DNA from: Orientallactaga sibirica
Lineage: Eukaryota > Chordata > Mammalia > Rodentia > Dipodidae
Reading direction: 5' to 3'
Length of the DNA stretch: 64,000 nucleotides
Assembly (NCBI GenBank): GCA_036365145.1
Contig: JAEOAD010002232.1
Coordinates: 2,425,001 to 2,489,000 of the forward strand
Below the pieces are notes generated by a model. It was not told the DNA's origin, made no database searches, and worked only from the letters and a program-made list of their open reading frames with translations. The translations under genes and the position numbers were made by a program. Below are positions 21,819 to 33,410 of the stretch, piece by piece (within the stretch, counting starts at the first letter, position 1; every line of letters starts with the position of its first letter).

Positions 21819-22448
21819 AGCGAGATGGCTGGCAGAAAGCCACTTCTGCCTTTGCCAGTCCAGAGGGGAAATTTCACGAGAGGCTCCTCCTACCTCCCCT
21901 CCACCCTTGCCCCAAGGGAGTCACTTGTGGTTGCAACCAACAGCCTAGCCTGTAGGTCACCTAGGCCTGTGGGGAATGGGGAGAATTCAGGGGAACCCAG
22001 CTCTGTGCCAGCACCTTATTTGGTAGAAGTACTTAGAAGCAATGTCCCTTGAGGATTACTATCTGTTTCTCCTGGCCCTTGGGACAAGACTCTTTCACTC
22101 TCATGACAGAGTGTCCTGCACTTATTATGCCAGGGAAGGAAGGACCACGGGACACCGGCCACACCCGGCATCATTGTTCCCATTTCCCCAGCTTTCCCAG
22201 GGCTTCGCTTGCGCGGTGTGATCTCTCTGATATGGAGGCGTGCCCACCAGGTTCCCAACCCATTCCATCACCTTGCCCAACAGCCGGCACCGTGGGCCAG
22301 CAAGTCCTTCAGCCAAGAAGTCCTTCTCAAGGTGTGATCCGAGGCTTTGCTGCTGCTGTATGCCTCTTTCCCTCCCCTTGGCACTTGTGAACAGATGGAC
22401 AAGACTCCTTTGCTCCTGACCTCCTACAACCTTTCACATGCCATCCAT

Positions 22449-22668
22449 TTATTTATTTTAAAAAATATTTTATTTTTATTCATTTATTTGAGAGAAAGAA
22501 GCAGGTAGAGAGGGAGAGAGAGAGTGAGAGCGAGAGAGAGCGCTCCAGGGTGTTCAGCCACTGCTAACAAACTCCAGACATATGCACCATTTTGTGCATC
22601 TGGCTTATGTGGGTCCTGGGGAATCGAACCTGAGACCTTTGGCTTTGCAAGCAAGTGCCTCCAGCCCC
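22449..22668 (-). mobile_element. DIP SINE, antisense, with a deleted head segment
   Basis: Standard tail and body, but the segment normally reading cttaaccactaagccatctct is missing between gcaagtgcct and ccagcccc. Confidence 0.85.
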
Positions 22669-22685
22669 CATCTGCTTCTTTCTTT

Positions 22686-22949
22686 CTTTTTTTTTTTAAA
22701 GCAATTTTTTGTTTATTTTTTTTACTTATTTGAGAGCGACAGACAGAGAAAGAAGCAGAGAGAGAGAGAATGAGAGAGGGAGAGAGAGGGATAGGACGGG
22801 CGCACCAGGGCCTCCAGGCACTGCAAATGAACTCCAGACGCATGTCACCTTGTGCATCTGGCTTACATGGGTACTGTGGAATCGAACCTCGAACTGGGGT
22901 CCTTAGGCTTCACAGGCAAGCGCTTAACCGCTAAGCCATCTTTCCAGCC
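22686..22949 (-). mobile_element. DIP SINE, antisense
   Basis: Poly(T)-rich tail, GA-rich stretch and complete body ending gccatctttccagcct. It carries a small insertion, gaacctcgaactggggtcc, also seen in the copies near 35.5 and 61.3 kb. Confidence 0.88.
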
Positions 22950-22950
22950 T

Positions 22951-23001
22951 TAAAAGCATGCGCCACCACGCCTGGCCCTCTGCGCCACCACGCCTGGCCC
23001 C
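22951..23001 (-). mobile_element. B1 5'-end fragment, duplicated in tandem (22-bp period)
   Basis: Two copies of tgcgccaccacgcctggcc, at 22959-22979 and 22981-23001. Each is the antisense start of a B1 element, with no body attached. Confidence 0.75.
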
Positions 23002-25884
23002 CTGTTTCTTTCTTAAGCTCTGAATTGCCAGCCAGCACGATGCCATGGTTTCTATGTGCACGCAGACGCTGTGCTCACGCCTTGTCTCTTTGACAGGCTT
23101 GATGTTCCCCTTCATCCTCACCAAATGGCTTAAAGGGCAGACAGGCCTTTTGGAGGAGCAAGGGTGACCAGTCCTGATTTCTGGCACTTGGTTGGCCCAA
23201 ATTTTCTGTTCTAGAGATCCCTCCTACCTCATGGGACTCAATCTACCCTGGGTCACCCCACTTGGTACCCCTGAAAGCATTCAGAGGGGGAAAGTTGCTA
23301 CTGTTGCTTTGACATTGGTGGAAATAATGAAGGTGAGGGCAGAAGCCTGACGTAGGCAAATAAACATCCCTGTCCATGGGTGGCACATTTCTACAAGGTG
23401 CCACCCCTAGGCCCTGGCTCAGGGTAGGGTGTGCCACACAAAGCTTCCTGGACAGAAGGCAGGACCCTACTTCTCTCTTCCAACCTCCATCTCCCTGGGC
23501 ATTGGTAGTCCAAGGTGGATACCAAGTGGGGTAAGTCAGGGGGTTATCAGAGCAGCCAGCCACCCCCATCTTGATTTAGTCTCTGTGGGTGATGGGGGTT
23601 TGTAGAGCAGCCTCATTGTCCCGATGGCCCCAGACTCAGTGTGGCCAGAGGAAAGGGGCCTTCTAGAGAATTCCAGAACTGTCTGGGCCTCAGCAACTCA
23701 GGGCAGACTCAGCATCACCACTGCACTGAGTGTTGTGTAAGGCCCCCAGCCAGGGGTACCAGGATGTGGACCCAGGGTGGCTGAGGTCACAAATAGGGTG
23801 CTGGGAACAGCTTGACCGTGATATGAGTTAGCATGGGGGTGTCTGTCTGGAAGGCAGGGTGCAGACAGGAGCTGTTGGGCGTGCTCCTGGGGTGGGGCTG
23901 CCCTCTGCTCCGGTTCTGTGTATCCTTTCAGACCCACGCTCAGCAGATGCTCTGTTTAGCAGGCAGCTCCCTGATTCCTCCCTCATCAGAGGCAATGCTG
24001 ACCAGCTGCCTGGGGCTTTCCTGTGATCAGTCCTGATCTCTGCCCTCCAGAGGGCACTGGAGGATGGCCACTTGAGGAAACTAATCAAGGGTCCTGGGAT
24101 GACACCCAGGATGGGGCTCCCATTGGTGAACCACAGAGAATGCAGGAGCCACCATGGGCCCCAGATGAAAGCCACACACCAGGTGCACAGAGCAGAGGAG
24201 ATGGAAGCTGGCCCGATACTACTGAGCTGCCATGTGGGCCTCAACAACCGTTCCAGCATGGGGGCAAGTGAGAAAATGACTTCCACGGCTAAATACCTTG
24301 CCAACTCAGTCCTCCATACCTAAACACCAGGCCTTACATCACTGACAACGTGCTCCCAACCTCAGGAGACCTCATGTAAACTTCGCTTGCTGGCCACTCT
24401 GGCCTACTCATGTAGAACAGGTGCGCATCCAGGCCCCACTTCAGCCTGCCGTCAGAAGGTGCTGTCCGCCCAGCTTCTGACCTCTCCATCACCCTGTGGA
24501 CATGTGCACCTTCTGCCAGACGCTGGGTGCTCCTTTCCACTTGGGTCTTGACGTTGTAACTAAGGGTGAGGCCCAGGAAGGAGGAGCCATGGCATCAGGC
24601 CTGCCTGGGCCTCTCCCCAGAACCCTACCCACATTGCCTTGGTTCGGACTGGCTTCCCACAGCATAGGGTGGGGTATGCCCCAACCAGACAGGCAAACCA
24701 GTGCTCTGCAAGCCTTCCCTACACCACAAACATGGCCATCGTATGCTCCTTGAGGAGCATAGGCACAGGTCCCTCAGGGGCCTGGCTACTCCTGTACCTC
24801 TTCCCTCTGTGACAATCAATTGACGTCACAGGTCAGGAGTGGTGGCAATCCCAGTGGCCATTGTTGCTGGTCAGATCGGGGAAATAGGTAGGCTAACATC
24901 CAGACCATTTCCTGCTATCCAGGGCCCCTCCCCTGTAGTGAGCTTGAGGTTCAGATCCACCTGCCAAGAAAGGGCCTCATCCGAGTGTTTGATATTCTCT
25001 TCTCCACACCCAGTTAGGCTTCACTCTGTAGAACCCAGCCCCTTCTCAAAGAGAGGAGGGAGGTCTTACGGGTCTCCCAGTGTTACAAATAACCCTCGCT
25101 GGGGAACGGCTATTCCACAAGCTCCACCCGCTGCGTGGCCTCATCAGCAGTCCAGTCCTCCTCCCCACAAGGTGGATGGAACAGGCTGTGCAGAGCAGCT
25201 CAGAGGGGATGGGTGCAGCTGAGGGAGTGGGAAGAAGTCCCTTAGCCCTGGAGACCCTGCCAGGACTGATGGGATCAGATGGCGAGGATGGGGAGGCTCT
25301 AAAAGGGCGATAAACAAGTAAGAATAAAGGACCCTACCATGGAAGATTCCAGAACTAGACACCTACTGATCAAATAACAGAGTTCTTGTTGAGAAGTCGC
25401 TGTCCTGGAGCCCAAACCTGAGCTCACCTCTGCTGCATGACAGTGAAGGGACTCTCGTGAGGAGACCTGCATGATGGCAGAAAGTAGAGGCAATGCCACC
25501 CACCACCTGCAAGGCTTAGGCCAAGGAGGGGCTTCAGGGTAGCCAACAAGGCCCCTAGCCAAGGGAGGTAGACAGAGGTGCTCTTGAAAGGGCACAGGCT
25601 GCCATATGCCTGTGTGGGCCTTAGTTTCCTCACCCTCAAAGGGAACAGAAGTACTAGAAGGACCTCACAAGACCATCCAGGATCCTCTGGTTTTCATCCA
25701 GGGAGGCTGAGACCTGAGAAGGAAGCACTTGGCTATCAAGTTTGTGGCAGAGAGACAACCAGAATCCAGGGTTCCTGCCACCTTTCATGGCGCTTGTTAT
25801 GATCCCCATTTTAAGTTACAAGTAAGTAGCAGCGTGCTCTCTGCCACTGAGCAATGACCCCAGTCCCACAGTTTAATATTCATG

Positions 25885-26097
25885 TATAAATAATGAAGCT
25901 CAATATTCCGCACAATCAACACATGCTAATAAAAAGTGGACAATGAAACAAGCACATACGAACAAATCTTGACACAAATGAAACGACCCAGGACAGCTGT
26001 CTCCTCACATCACGGAGCAGTAAATCCTTATAGCCTAAGAAAGGTCAATAACTGAGGCCTCTAAGCATCTTCCCCTGGGACAGAACAGAGGAGTTTT
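25885..26097. other. Unassigned AT-rich intronic stretch
   Basis: No family recognised. It lacks open frames and splice-like structure. It separates the repeat-poor block 23005-25880 from the ID-like fragment that follows. Confidence 0.4.
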
Positions 26098-26216
26098 CTG
26101 GTGTGTGTTTGGTTTGGTTTGCAGTTTTTTTCCCCCTCTCTGAAGTACAGGGGAGAGAAACCAAGGCCCCACCCATGCTAGGCAAGTGCTCTATCACAGA
26201 GCTGCATCCCTGCCCA
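26098..26216 (-). mobile_element. ID-like SINE fragment, antisense
   Basis: A T-rich run, then acccatgctaggcaagtgct and ctatcacagagctgcatccc, the reverse complement of an ID head. Confidence 0.6.
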
Positions 26217-26401
26217 AAGAGTTGGTTCTGATCAGTGCGGTCACTGAGTCCAGATCAAACCAGTGGGGTAGGCCCTGTGTCTCTTTGGCAGCTGTGAGAC
26301 CAGGAACTGTGGAATTGGAGGTGTCCTTGGCTTTCTGGACAGGCTGAATCTGAAGTGGGAGTCTGAAGTGGGGGCTTAAATCAACTTAAAAATTTTAAAA
26401 T

Positions 26402-26606
26402 CATTTTATTTATTTATTTATTAGATACAGAGGGATGGAGAGAGAGAGAGAGAGAATGGTTGTGCCAGGGCCTCTAGCCACTGCAAACGAACTCCAGGTG
26501 CGTGCACCATGATGTGCATCTGGCTAACGTGGGACCTGGAGAATCAAACCTGGGTCTTAAGCCTTCACAGGTAAGCACCTTAACCACTAAGCAATCTCTC
26601 CAGCCC
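26402..26606 (-). mobile_element. DIP SINE, antisense
   Basis: (TTTA)n tail, ttagatacagagggatggag, GA run and standard body, ending gcaatctctccagccc. Confidence 0.9.
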
Positions 26607-26700
26607 TTTAAAAAATTTTATTTATTTATTTATTTATTTATTTATTTTATTTATTTATTAGATACAGAGGGATGGAGGAAGGGAGAGAGACAGAATGAGA
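26607..26700 (-). mobile_element. DIP SINE tail duplicate, truncated
   Basis: A long (TTTA)n run (26610-26657) and then ttagatacagagggatggag again at 26658-26677, identical to 26421-26440 in the preceding copy. The body is missing. Confidence 0.75.
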
Positions 26701-27431
26701 ATCTTCTTCAACTTTTAACCTCAGTGTTCCACAGGCAGGATGAGGTATCAGTGACATCAGCTGGATCACTGGACGGTAGAGGACCCAGGCTCACTAGAGT
26801 GGCTCTCCAAGAACAGCTGTCTCCCTTCCCTCCTGGCCACACAGCCCAGCCCCTCAGGCCCTCACAGCCATGTAGCAACCCCTTGTACTGCCAAGGTGCT
26901 TAGGGCAGGAAAGAACAAGTCCAGCCCCAGGATAGTCGTAGACTGGGGAGATGGACAGACCTCTGCATAGCTCCCCCAAGCTCTCCCAGCTCCAGTCCTC
27001 TTCAGACTGGAGAAGTCATCTCTACAGTGCCCCAGCTCCAAAATCCTGAGTTCAGTGTTTTTGGTGCCCATCAAACATCATGGCCTCAACCTCCAGTTAG
27101 GGCCACACACTATTCCACGTAAGGATATGTCACAGAGAGTGTCTCTCTTCTCCTCTCAGTGGACATCTGGGCTGTTTTCCAGATGTGTGTCATTGAGCAT
27201 AAGGCTGATGGAAAACAATCGCAAGAATCCAGGGGCTGGGGGCGGGGTGTTCCTTGGTGGCCGAAACACTATGAGAGTGTTTCCCAGAGGCCCAGACCAC
27301 ACTCTCCTCTCTCTCATCTTCCTGCTTGTTCCTTAACCGTGCATCTCGGGAGCCACCCAAGGGTCATCCAAAGGGCCCAGATAAGCAAGACAAGTGACAC
27401 CCCCGGATGGAGCGCAGAGCTGGCTCCCTAC

Positions 27432-27503
27432 CTGCTGTGGTGGCGCTCGTCCTCGCGAGAAGGAACAGCTGCCGTCCAGCTGCTCGCTGCAGTCTGCTGT
27501 CCA
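27432..27503 (-). CDS. CTIF: CTIF coding exon 2 in window (residues 61-84)
   Basis: This 72-nt exon encodes exactly 24 codons: WTADCSEQLDGS, CSFSRGRAPPQQ. The acceptor is a pyrimidine tract ending CCCTGCAG at 27505-27504. The donor is CAGCAG|GTAGGG at 27431-27430. Entry and exit are both in phase 0, so the exon is a neutral cassette. The encoded stretch is serine-rich with an SRGRAPP segment, as in the disordered N-terminal part of CTIF. It lies 9.2 kb from the start-codon exon. The tandem CAGCAG before the donor gives only one GT, so the donor is unambiguous. Confidence 0.96.
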
Positions 27504-28017
27504 CTGCAGGGCAAAGGGAAGGGTCAGTGGGACTGGACACATAGGCTCACCTTTTTTTCTGCCTGCCCTCACCCACCGCAAAACCAGTAAGAAATCCAAC
27601 TCGATATTTTCAATATCAGTAAGTTCAACGTGGCTTGTTTAAGCACTGAACCAAGGTAACCCTTGGGTGTATGCCTGGAAGGCAAACTCGTATCCCTGCC
27701 TTAAGCCCACCAAAGCAATGAAGATCCAACTACACCCCAGAGTCAGAAAGACACCCCATTCTTCTAGGCTGTAGCCAATCAGCATGTTTGCCTGACTGGC
27801 CTGGCTCAAGTCATACCCACGCTCCACCACAGTAAGTGGTGTGGCTGGAACTGGAGTGAGGCAAGATTGTGGCTCTCCCAGTGTACTCAGAAGACCGACA
27901 TGTGGGGAGGAGCCCCAGACAGGCCTCAGAAGCTTGGCTTAAGCAGGGATGTGTCCCAATGTGTGGTCTGAGCATGACCTACACAAGGGTCCCTTGAAGT
28001 CTGCCATATGGAGGAGC

Positions 28018-28122
28018 CTGGGCCTCACCCCGAACCTCTGAATCAGACTGTGAGGCTGGGGCCCAAGGCGCAGCATTTTGATAAATTCCCAAAAGATGTA
28101 CCAAAAGTGTGAAAGCCACTGA
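28018..28122 (-). mobile_element. MER5-type DNA transposon remnant
   Basis: gggcctcaccccgaacctct, gaatcagactgtgaggctgg, cagcattttgataaattccc, then a gtgtgaaagccactgaa end. This matches the reverse complement of MER5A-like elements. Confidence 0.65.
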
Positions 28123-28342
28123 AATTGGTGTGATGTCCCCCTTCACTCTGTCATCTATGACGTGGGCATGGCCATGCTGAGCCTATGCAAGGCTGCGTGG
28201 AAGGACTGTTGTCATTACAGAGACATATTGTAGCAAGTGAGGGGGGGGTAGAGTTAGGGTGACTGGACCCCTGAAGGTAAAAAAGGCAGGAATGTTTGCA
28301 TTTGCTAGAAATCAAAGATGATCTGACCTCTTATCTCTCTTT

Positions 28343-28356
28343 CTTTTTAAAGATAT

Positions 28357-28391
<35 letters not shown>

Positions 28392-28568
28392 TTTGAGACG
28401 GAGAAACAGAGTTGAGAATAGGCATATCAGGGCCTCTAGCCACTACAAACAAACTCCAGATGCTTGTGTCACCGTGTGCATCTGGCTTACGTGGGATCTG
28501 GAGAAGCAAACCTGGGACCTTAGGCTTTGCAGGCATACACCTTAACTGTTAAGCCATCTCTCCAGCCC
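28343..28568 (-). mobile_element. DIP SINE, antisense, with target site duplication
   Basis: Duplication cttatctct at 28330-28338 and 28574-28582. The tail is about ten TTTA units (28353-28394). Confidence 0.88.
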
Positions 28569-28841
28569 AACTTCTTATCTCTTGCCTAGTTCCCTAGACC
28601 TGCTTTTCTACAAACAACCAGGACCCCTGCTAGGAGAGAGGTCTTTCATAGGATTTAAACATTGTGGTTAATCAAATTCAACCCCCAGAACTTGATGAGA
28701 GGGCTAGCCTCTTCCTGAGACAGCCCCTATCTCTAACCAACCAGCTGTCCCTCTGGTTCAACTGAGCTGGAAGACAACCCACCACTGTAAGGTCATAAAT
28801 ACCTTTGCGAGGGGAAAGCAGACTCTCTGACCACTTGGGAA

Positions 28842-28864
28842 CCCAGGCCCAGGCCCAGGCCCAG
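28842..28864. repeat. Short (CCCAGG)n tandem repeat
   Basis: Nearly four 6-bp units. Read on the minus strand as part of a spurious frame it would give alternating W-A or G-L residues. Confidence 0.85.
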
Positions 28865-29551
28865 TCCAGAGAGCCCCCAGCCCTTCCTCTCCACATGGGC
28901 TCCTTTATCCCCTCCAGCTTCCCACATGGCAGGAGTGCCCTGAACTTGCTTTTCTCTATTCTTCCCATGCTTTTTTCCAGGCTTTCCATGTGGGATCTCT
29001 AGCCACATGGGTGCCTTTCCTTGGCTCTACTTCCCTCAATAAATATACTCATTTAATAATTATCCTTCACAGTCTTCTCTTTTATTCAATTCTTTGATTA
29101 AAATTAGAAATGAACCTAGGGTTTGGGGTTCAAGGACTTTCCTGGACTTCTAGAACCCCCTTACAAGAGGTCAGCCCTCCTCTGCCCAGTGCTAACAGGT
29201 TGTATTAAATATGAGCCAGTCTCTCTAGTGCTACCACACACAAACCATAACCCACACTCCATGCAGAGCACAGCAGAGGTTGGGTCAAAGCTGAGGGAGC
29301 CTGGCTCCAGGCTAGTGCAGGAGAATCATGCATGGATGGACACATTCTACTGACAGCTTTTCAGTACGATGCTGATGCTGTAGGCTAGGTTCAAGGATGC
29401 TCCAAGGAAATGCAAAAAGAACCACAAAGAGGAACCACGGACCTAACTTTACATGTCCTAGGACCCAACGCTTTTAAAATTAAGTTCCATAATATATCTC
29501 ACTTCTCCCAAATATAGCCAAAATATTACCACTTAAATAGGTAATTAAAAA

Positions 29552-29638
29552 AATTAGGCCAGGTACACATTTGTAATCCCAGCACTAGGGAGGCTGTTAC
29601 TGGAGGATCCTGAGTTCAAGGATAGCCTGAGACAAAAT
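29552..29638 (+). mobile_element. B1 SINE, 3'-truncated
   Basis: aggccaggtacacatttgta, atcccagcactagggaggct, then gttcaaggatagcctgagac. It ends without the right half. Confidence 0.75.
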
Positions 29639-30466
29639 AGAACAAAAAGGAATTAACTATTAACTATTTTACACTCTTCTTTGCATACTAAGGTTCTGAA
29701 ATCACTCAGCACACACCTCAGATGGGCAAGCCACATTTCAAATGGTCCAGAGCCACACATGGCCAGTGGCTCCATATAGGGCACAGCCCTAGGGAGATGG
29801 CAAAGATGTCAGCGCTGCTTTGGGCCCAATCCTTGCTCCTTCCATACGGCAGAGGGCCAACCTTCTCAGCTCCTGGGTTGGCAGGCCCCAGGCTGAATTC
29901 CCCAGGACAGGAAGAAAATAAGGGCCAGGATACCCCCTCTCTGCCCCTGGAGGCATTACCAGCAGTGATTGGACCTTCCTCACAGCTCTGTCCTTCATCA
30001 GATGGGCTTCTGCACATGACCTTGGCCCTGAGCTCCAGCAACACTACCTCCCCACTCAGGCCTCACATTAAGAGGGGGACGCAGCCACCTGAAGTGCTGG
30101 TTTCTAGTAGCTTGACCTCTTGGCTCTCTCCTTGGGTAACTGATCTCCATGACTGTCTCCCTGTTTGGATAGCTAAAATCTCAAGGCATCGCCCCTAAAG
30201 CAGTGATGACTTGAAGAATGAGAAAGCCCCCAGCTACCACTTTAAGGAAGTGACCACGATCAGTCTCACCAGCAACGAAATGTCAACATCATGGGCTCCT
30301 AATATGGTATGCTGAACAAGGCACATGCTTTTGAGATATTTTTACCCAAATGCCCAATCACAGTGTAATCAGGAAAGACATCACACACTCTCACATAATG
30401 GACTTTCTCCAAATCAGTGAGCAGTGCTCACCAAAAGTGTCAAGGCTATGTAAGAAAATGAAAGAT

Positions 30467-30708
30467 CAGGGCTAGAGAGATGGTTTAGTGCTTAAGTGCT
30501 TGCCTGTGAAGCCTAAGGACCCTGGCTTGAGGCCCGATTCCCCAGTACCCATATAAGGCCAGATGCACAAAGTTGTGTATGCATCTGGAGTTTGCAATGG
30601 CTGGAGGCCCTGGTGTGCCCATTCTCTCAATCACTCTCCCCCTCTCTCTCTCTCTTTCTCTGCCTATCTGTCACTCTCAAATAAATAAATAAAAACAATT
30701 TAAAAAAA
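30467..30708 (+). mobile_element. DIP SINE with target site duplication
   Basis: Perfect 15-bp duplication aagaaaatgaaagat at 30452-30466 and 30709-30723. A B1 was later inserted at its 3' edge. Confidence 0.92.
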
Positions 30709-30723
30709 AAGAAAATGAAAGAT

Positions 30724-30912
30724 TGTCGGGCTTGGTGGCACACGCCTTTAATCCCAGCACTTGGGAGGCAGAGGTAGGAGGATTGCTGAGAGTTCAAGGC
30801 CACCCTGAGACTACATAGTGAATTCCAGGTCAGCTTGACCTAGAGTGAGACCCTACCTTAGAAACCGCACCCCCCAAAAAAAAAGAAAAGAAAAGAAAAA
30901 AGAAAAGAAAAG
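30724..30912 (+). mobile_element. B1 SINE abutting the DIP target duplication
   Basis: tgtcgggcttggtggcacac, a complete body, then an (AAAAG)n tail at about 30877-30912. It starts exactly where the DIP duplication ends. Confidence 0.92.
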
Positions 30913-31985
30913 ATCAAGAAAGAGTCACAGAGAGGTGAACAGTGTGACATAAGAATCACATGCAAATTCAGGTCTCAAATCAGAGAGAGGACATTGGTTA
31001 AAAAAAAAAAAAAATGGCATATTCTGAAAAAAAGATCCCCTGCTGAATTCTTCGTTCTGGTGCTTACACCATGATTATGTAAGATAGTCATAGGAGGGAA
31101 GCTGGGTGACAGGAAACACTTGGAACTATTTCTGTATCTTTGCCATAATTCTAAAATAATTTCAAAGCAAAAAGTAATGTAATATATATTAACCCATATA
31201 CACAGATATACTGAACGTAAAAGCACATGTATGCAAACGTGTGAGCAGGTACGCAAACCACTCTGAAAGGACACAGAGACACATGTAGTTTGCTCTATGC
31301 TTGTATGCAAATAATGTTTAAGCCACTGTAAGAGCAATCCCTCTGATTTACATATTGGCATGGTTTCTCCACTCCTTGGTGAAGCCTGGCTGAGGCTACC
31401 AGTGTGAGGACAGCCAAGAAGTGACTATTGCTTGTCCTGGTATCTCCCCTAGTTATGTAGCCAGGATGTGGCATAAGCAGGGACTTGTGGGTGACACACA
31501 GTGAGCACAGTTCCTCCTGGGGAGGCTCCGCGCACATCTGTGCACAACCTCACCACCCAGTGAGCTGTCCCAGAGCAGCTCCAGGCCTAGCGAGATGACT
31601 TTATTTTGTCACTCGTAAGCACCCTCTGTGTGGCACCCTCTTACAGGAGAGCGGAGACATGTCTGCCAGCAGTAATTCAGGGAGAGATGAGAATGTGAGG
31701 TGGGTATGAAGAAGGGTGTGGTTTCTACAGAGGTTGCAAGGGGAGGAACATGGGTGGCCCGTGGGCAGACACTCAGGGTTCCCAGAGAAGAGTGGTGCAG
31801 AGCTGATAAACTGGCAGTTGACACTGGGCAGTTCAAGGTCACACTGTAGCTGTCAGGCCCAAAAAGTCAGCGCCATCTCCTCCATGAGTAGGCTCCAAAG
31901 CATCTTTGTTCCACTATGCTCCTGGCCAGGATATTCTGCCTCAGCACAGTCCAGAAAAAAAAAAAAAAAAAGAATGGAGCCACAG

Positions 31986-32184
31986 CCTGGAGAGACAGCT
32001 CAGAGATCAAGGCACTTGCCTGCAAAGCCAAAGGACCTAGGTTCAATTACCCAGGACCTACATAAGCCAGATGCACAAGGTAACACACGTGTCTGGAGTT
32101 CATTTGCAGCAGCTAGAAGCCCTGGTGTGTTCATTCTCTATCTCTCAAAATAAATAAATAAGACTAAAATATTTTTTTAAAAAA
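31986..32184 (+). mobile_element. DIP SINE, with a probable target duplication
   Basis: Head cctggagagacagctcag, standard body, tail ataaataaataagac. The flanking repeat aatggagcca lies just before the element and again at about 32184-32193. Confidence 0.85.
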
Positions 32185-32465
32185 ATGGAGCCAGCCGATT
32201 ATGGACTGAAACCTCTGAGGGTGACAGAAATCCTTCTTCCTTTAAGTTGCTTTTTTGAGGCATTTTGTTAACAGTAACAAATTCTTTCTGTCTGTCTATT
32301 CATCCATCTACTCACCTACCTGCTTGTGCATCCATCTTTCCTTACTAGCTGTTGCTGAGACAGAGATGGGCGCACACAGCTGCACAAGCACAGGGAGGCA
32401 TTTTCTGCCCATGTGTCCACTATCGTCTTGCAGATCCTAAAAACGTCACCTTATCAACTGAAAAG

Positions 32466-32526
32466 CCACTCCCTCAAATTTTCTCAAGGCTTCTTTTCCA
32501 CTCCCTCAAACTTTCTCAAGGTTTCC
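32466..32526. repeat. 32-bp imperfect tandem duplication
   Basis: Units 32466-32497 and 32498-32526 share ccactccctcaaa and tttctcaagg, with two substitutions. Confidence 0.8.
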
Positions 32527-32609
32527 AAGAGTCTTAATAATTTTCTTCTCCCAGAAACATTAGAACATCACCAGAATCAGGCACACAGAGGCATTCATTG
32601 TGTGTTTTT

Positions 32610-32626
32610 TTTTTTTTTTTTTTTTG
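32610..32626. repeat. Poly(T) run
   Basis: A run of about 18 T without an attached SINE body. Confidence 0.8.
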
Positions 32627-33410
32627 GCTTCCATTTAAAATAGTCATCAGATTAAATAAAAACAAGCAAAGTGCTTTAGCAGAACCATTTCCCACAAAGC
32701 TGTGTCAATAGAGATTTTTTTTTTTTAAAGAAGTGTCTGAGGAAGACATGTGTAACCCTGGCCTTGAGCAGAGTTGGCCACAGCTGTCCCTTCTCTGGAG
32801 TCTGTGCCCAGGTGTTTATGCACATGGGCAGAGAGGAGGCAGGGCATATAGATGTGTCTACCATCCATCCTGTCAGATGGCTGCTCTCTCCCAGGGAACT
32901 TCAGAGCATGCACTAAGTTTGAGAGATGCACCCTACAAGAGGCAGTGTTCCCTTCAAAGCCCCTCCAGAGGTCTGCCCATACTGTTTCCGGGATCCAGTA
33001 TCCAAGTGTGAGCAGGTATTAGTATGAAGCACAGGCCAGGCTGTGGGCATTTCACTCTCTGTTCTCCCTGGGAGCTCAGCAGGTCACAGGCAGATTAGAG
33101 GGGCAGCAGGGACTCTCCTTCCCAAGCTTTTTCCCGGGTGGCTGCTCTGGGCACAGAAACTCTACCACTGCCAAAGGTTTAATCGTGGGTAAAGCTTCCC
33201 AGCTTCCTTGGACCCTCCCCTTGCAAGAGTGTGTTTCAGCTGCAGGAGTGGCCCCAAAATGCCTGACTATAGGCCCCAGTTCCACATGGGGCAAGAAGCA
33301 GGCAGTGAGTACATGCCACCACAGCCCCATAGAACCTTCTGGGATACCAGCTCTGGATGTTTCCAGGCATCTGCTAGAATAGTCCACCAATTTCTTCTCC
33401 TTCCTGCCTG

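Larger units (their letters stand above)
7652..27431 (-). other. CTIF: CTIF intron between coding exons 2 and 3
   Basis: A 19.8-kb intron with the donor CAGCAG|GTAGGG at 27431-27430. It holds L1 remnants (8370-9000, 15780-17200), a MaLR-like LTR (16553-16945), about fifteen DIP and B1 SINEs, and several dinucleotide repeats. Stretches with no repeat I can name are 12660-14280, 18000-19370, 21100-22440 and 23005-26090. No exon-like sequence is supported in these. Confidence 0.9.
30240..31185 (+). mobile_element. Ancient dispersed repeat, family not assigned, split by two SINEs
   Basis: The pieces 30240-30451 and 30913-31185 look like one old element. The first has ggctcctaatatggtatgct and caccaaaagtgtcaaggcta; the second ends agctgggtgacaggaaacac, tatttctgtatctttgccat, aatttcaaagcaaaaag. 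I know this general order from old placental interspersed repeats but cannot name the family. Confidence 0.45.

Noticed and set aside
23828..24304. 158-codon open frame on the minus strand within the repeat-poor block
   Set aside because: It is on the sense strand of CTIF but lacks a plausible acceptor/donor pair that fits the phases of exons 2 and 3, and no domain is recognised.
29722..30198. 158-codon open frame on the plus strand
   Set aside because: Proline/serine-rich with no family resemblance; an overlapping frame exists on the other strand. Likely chance in GC-rich intron.
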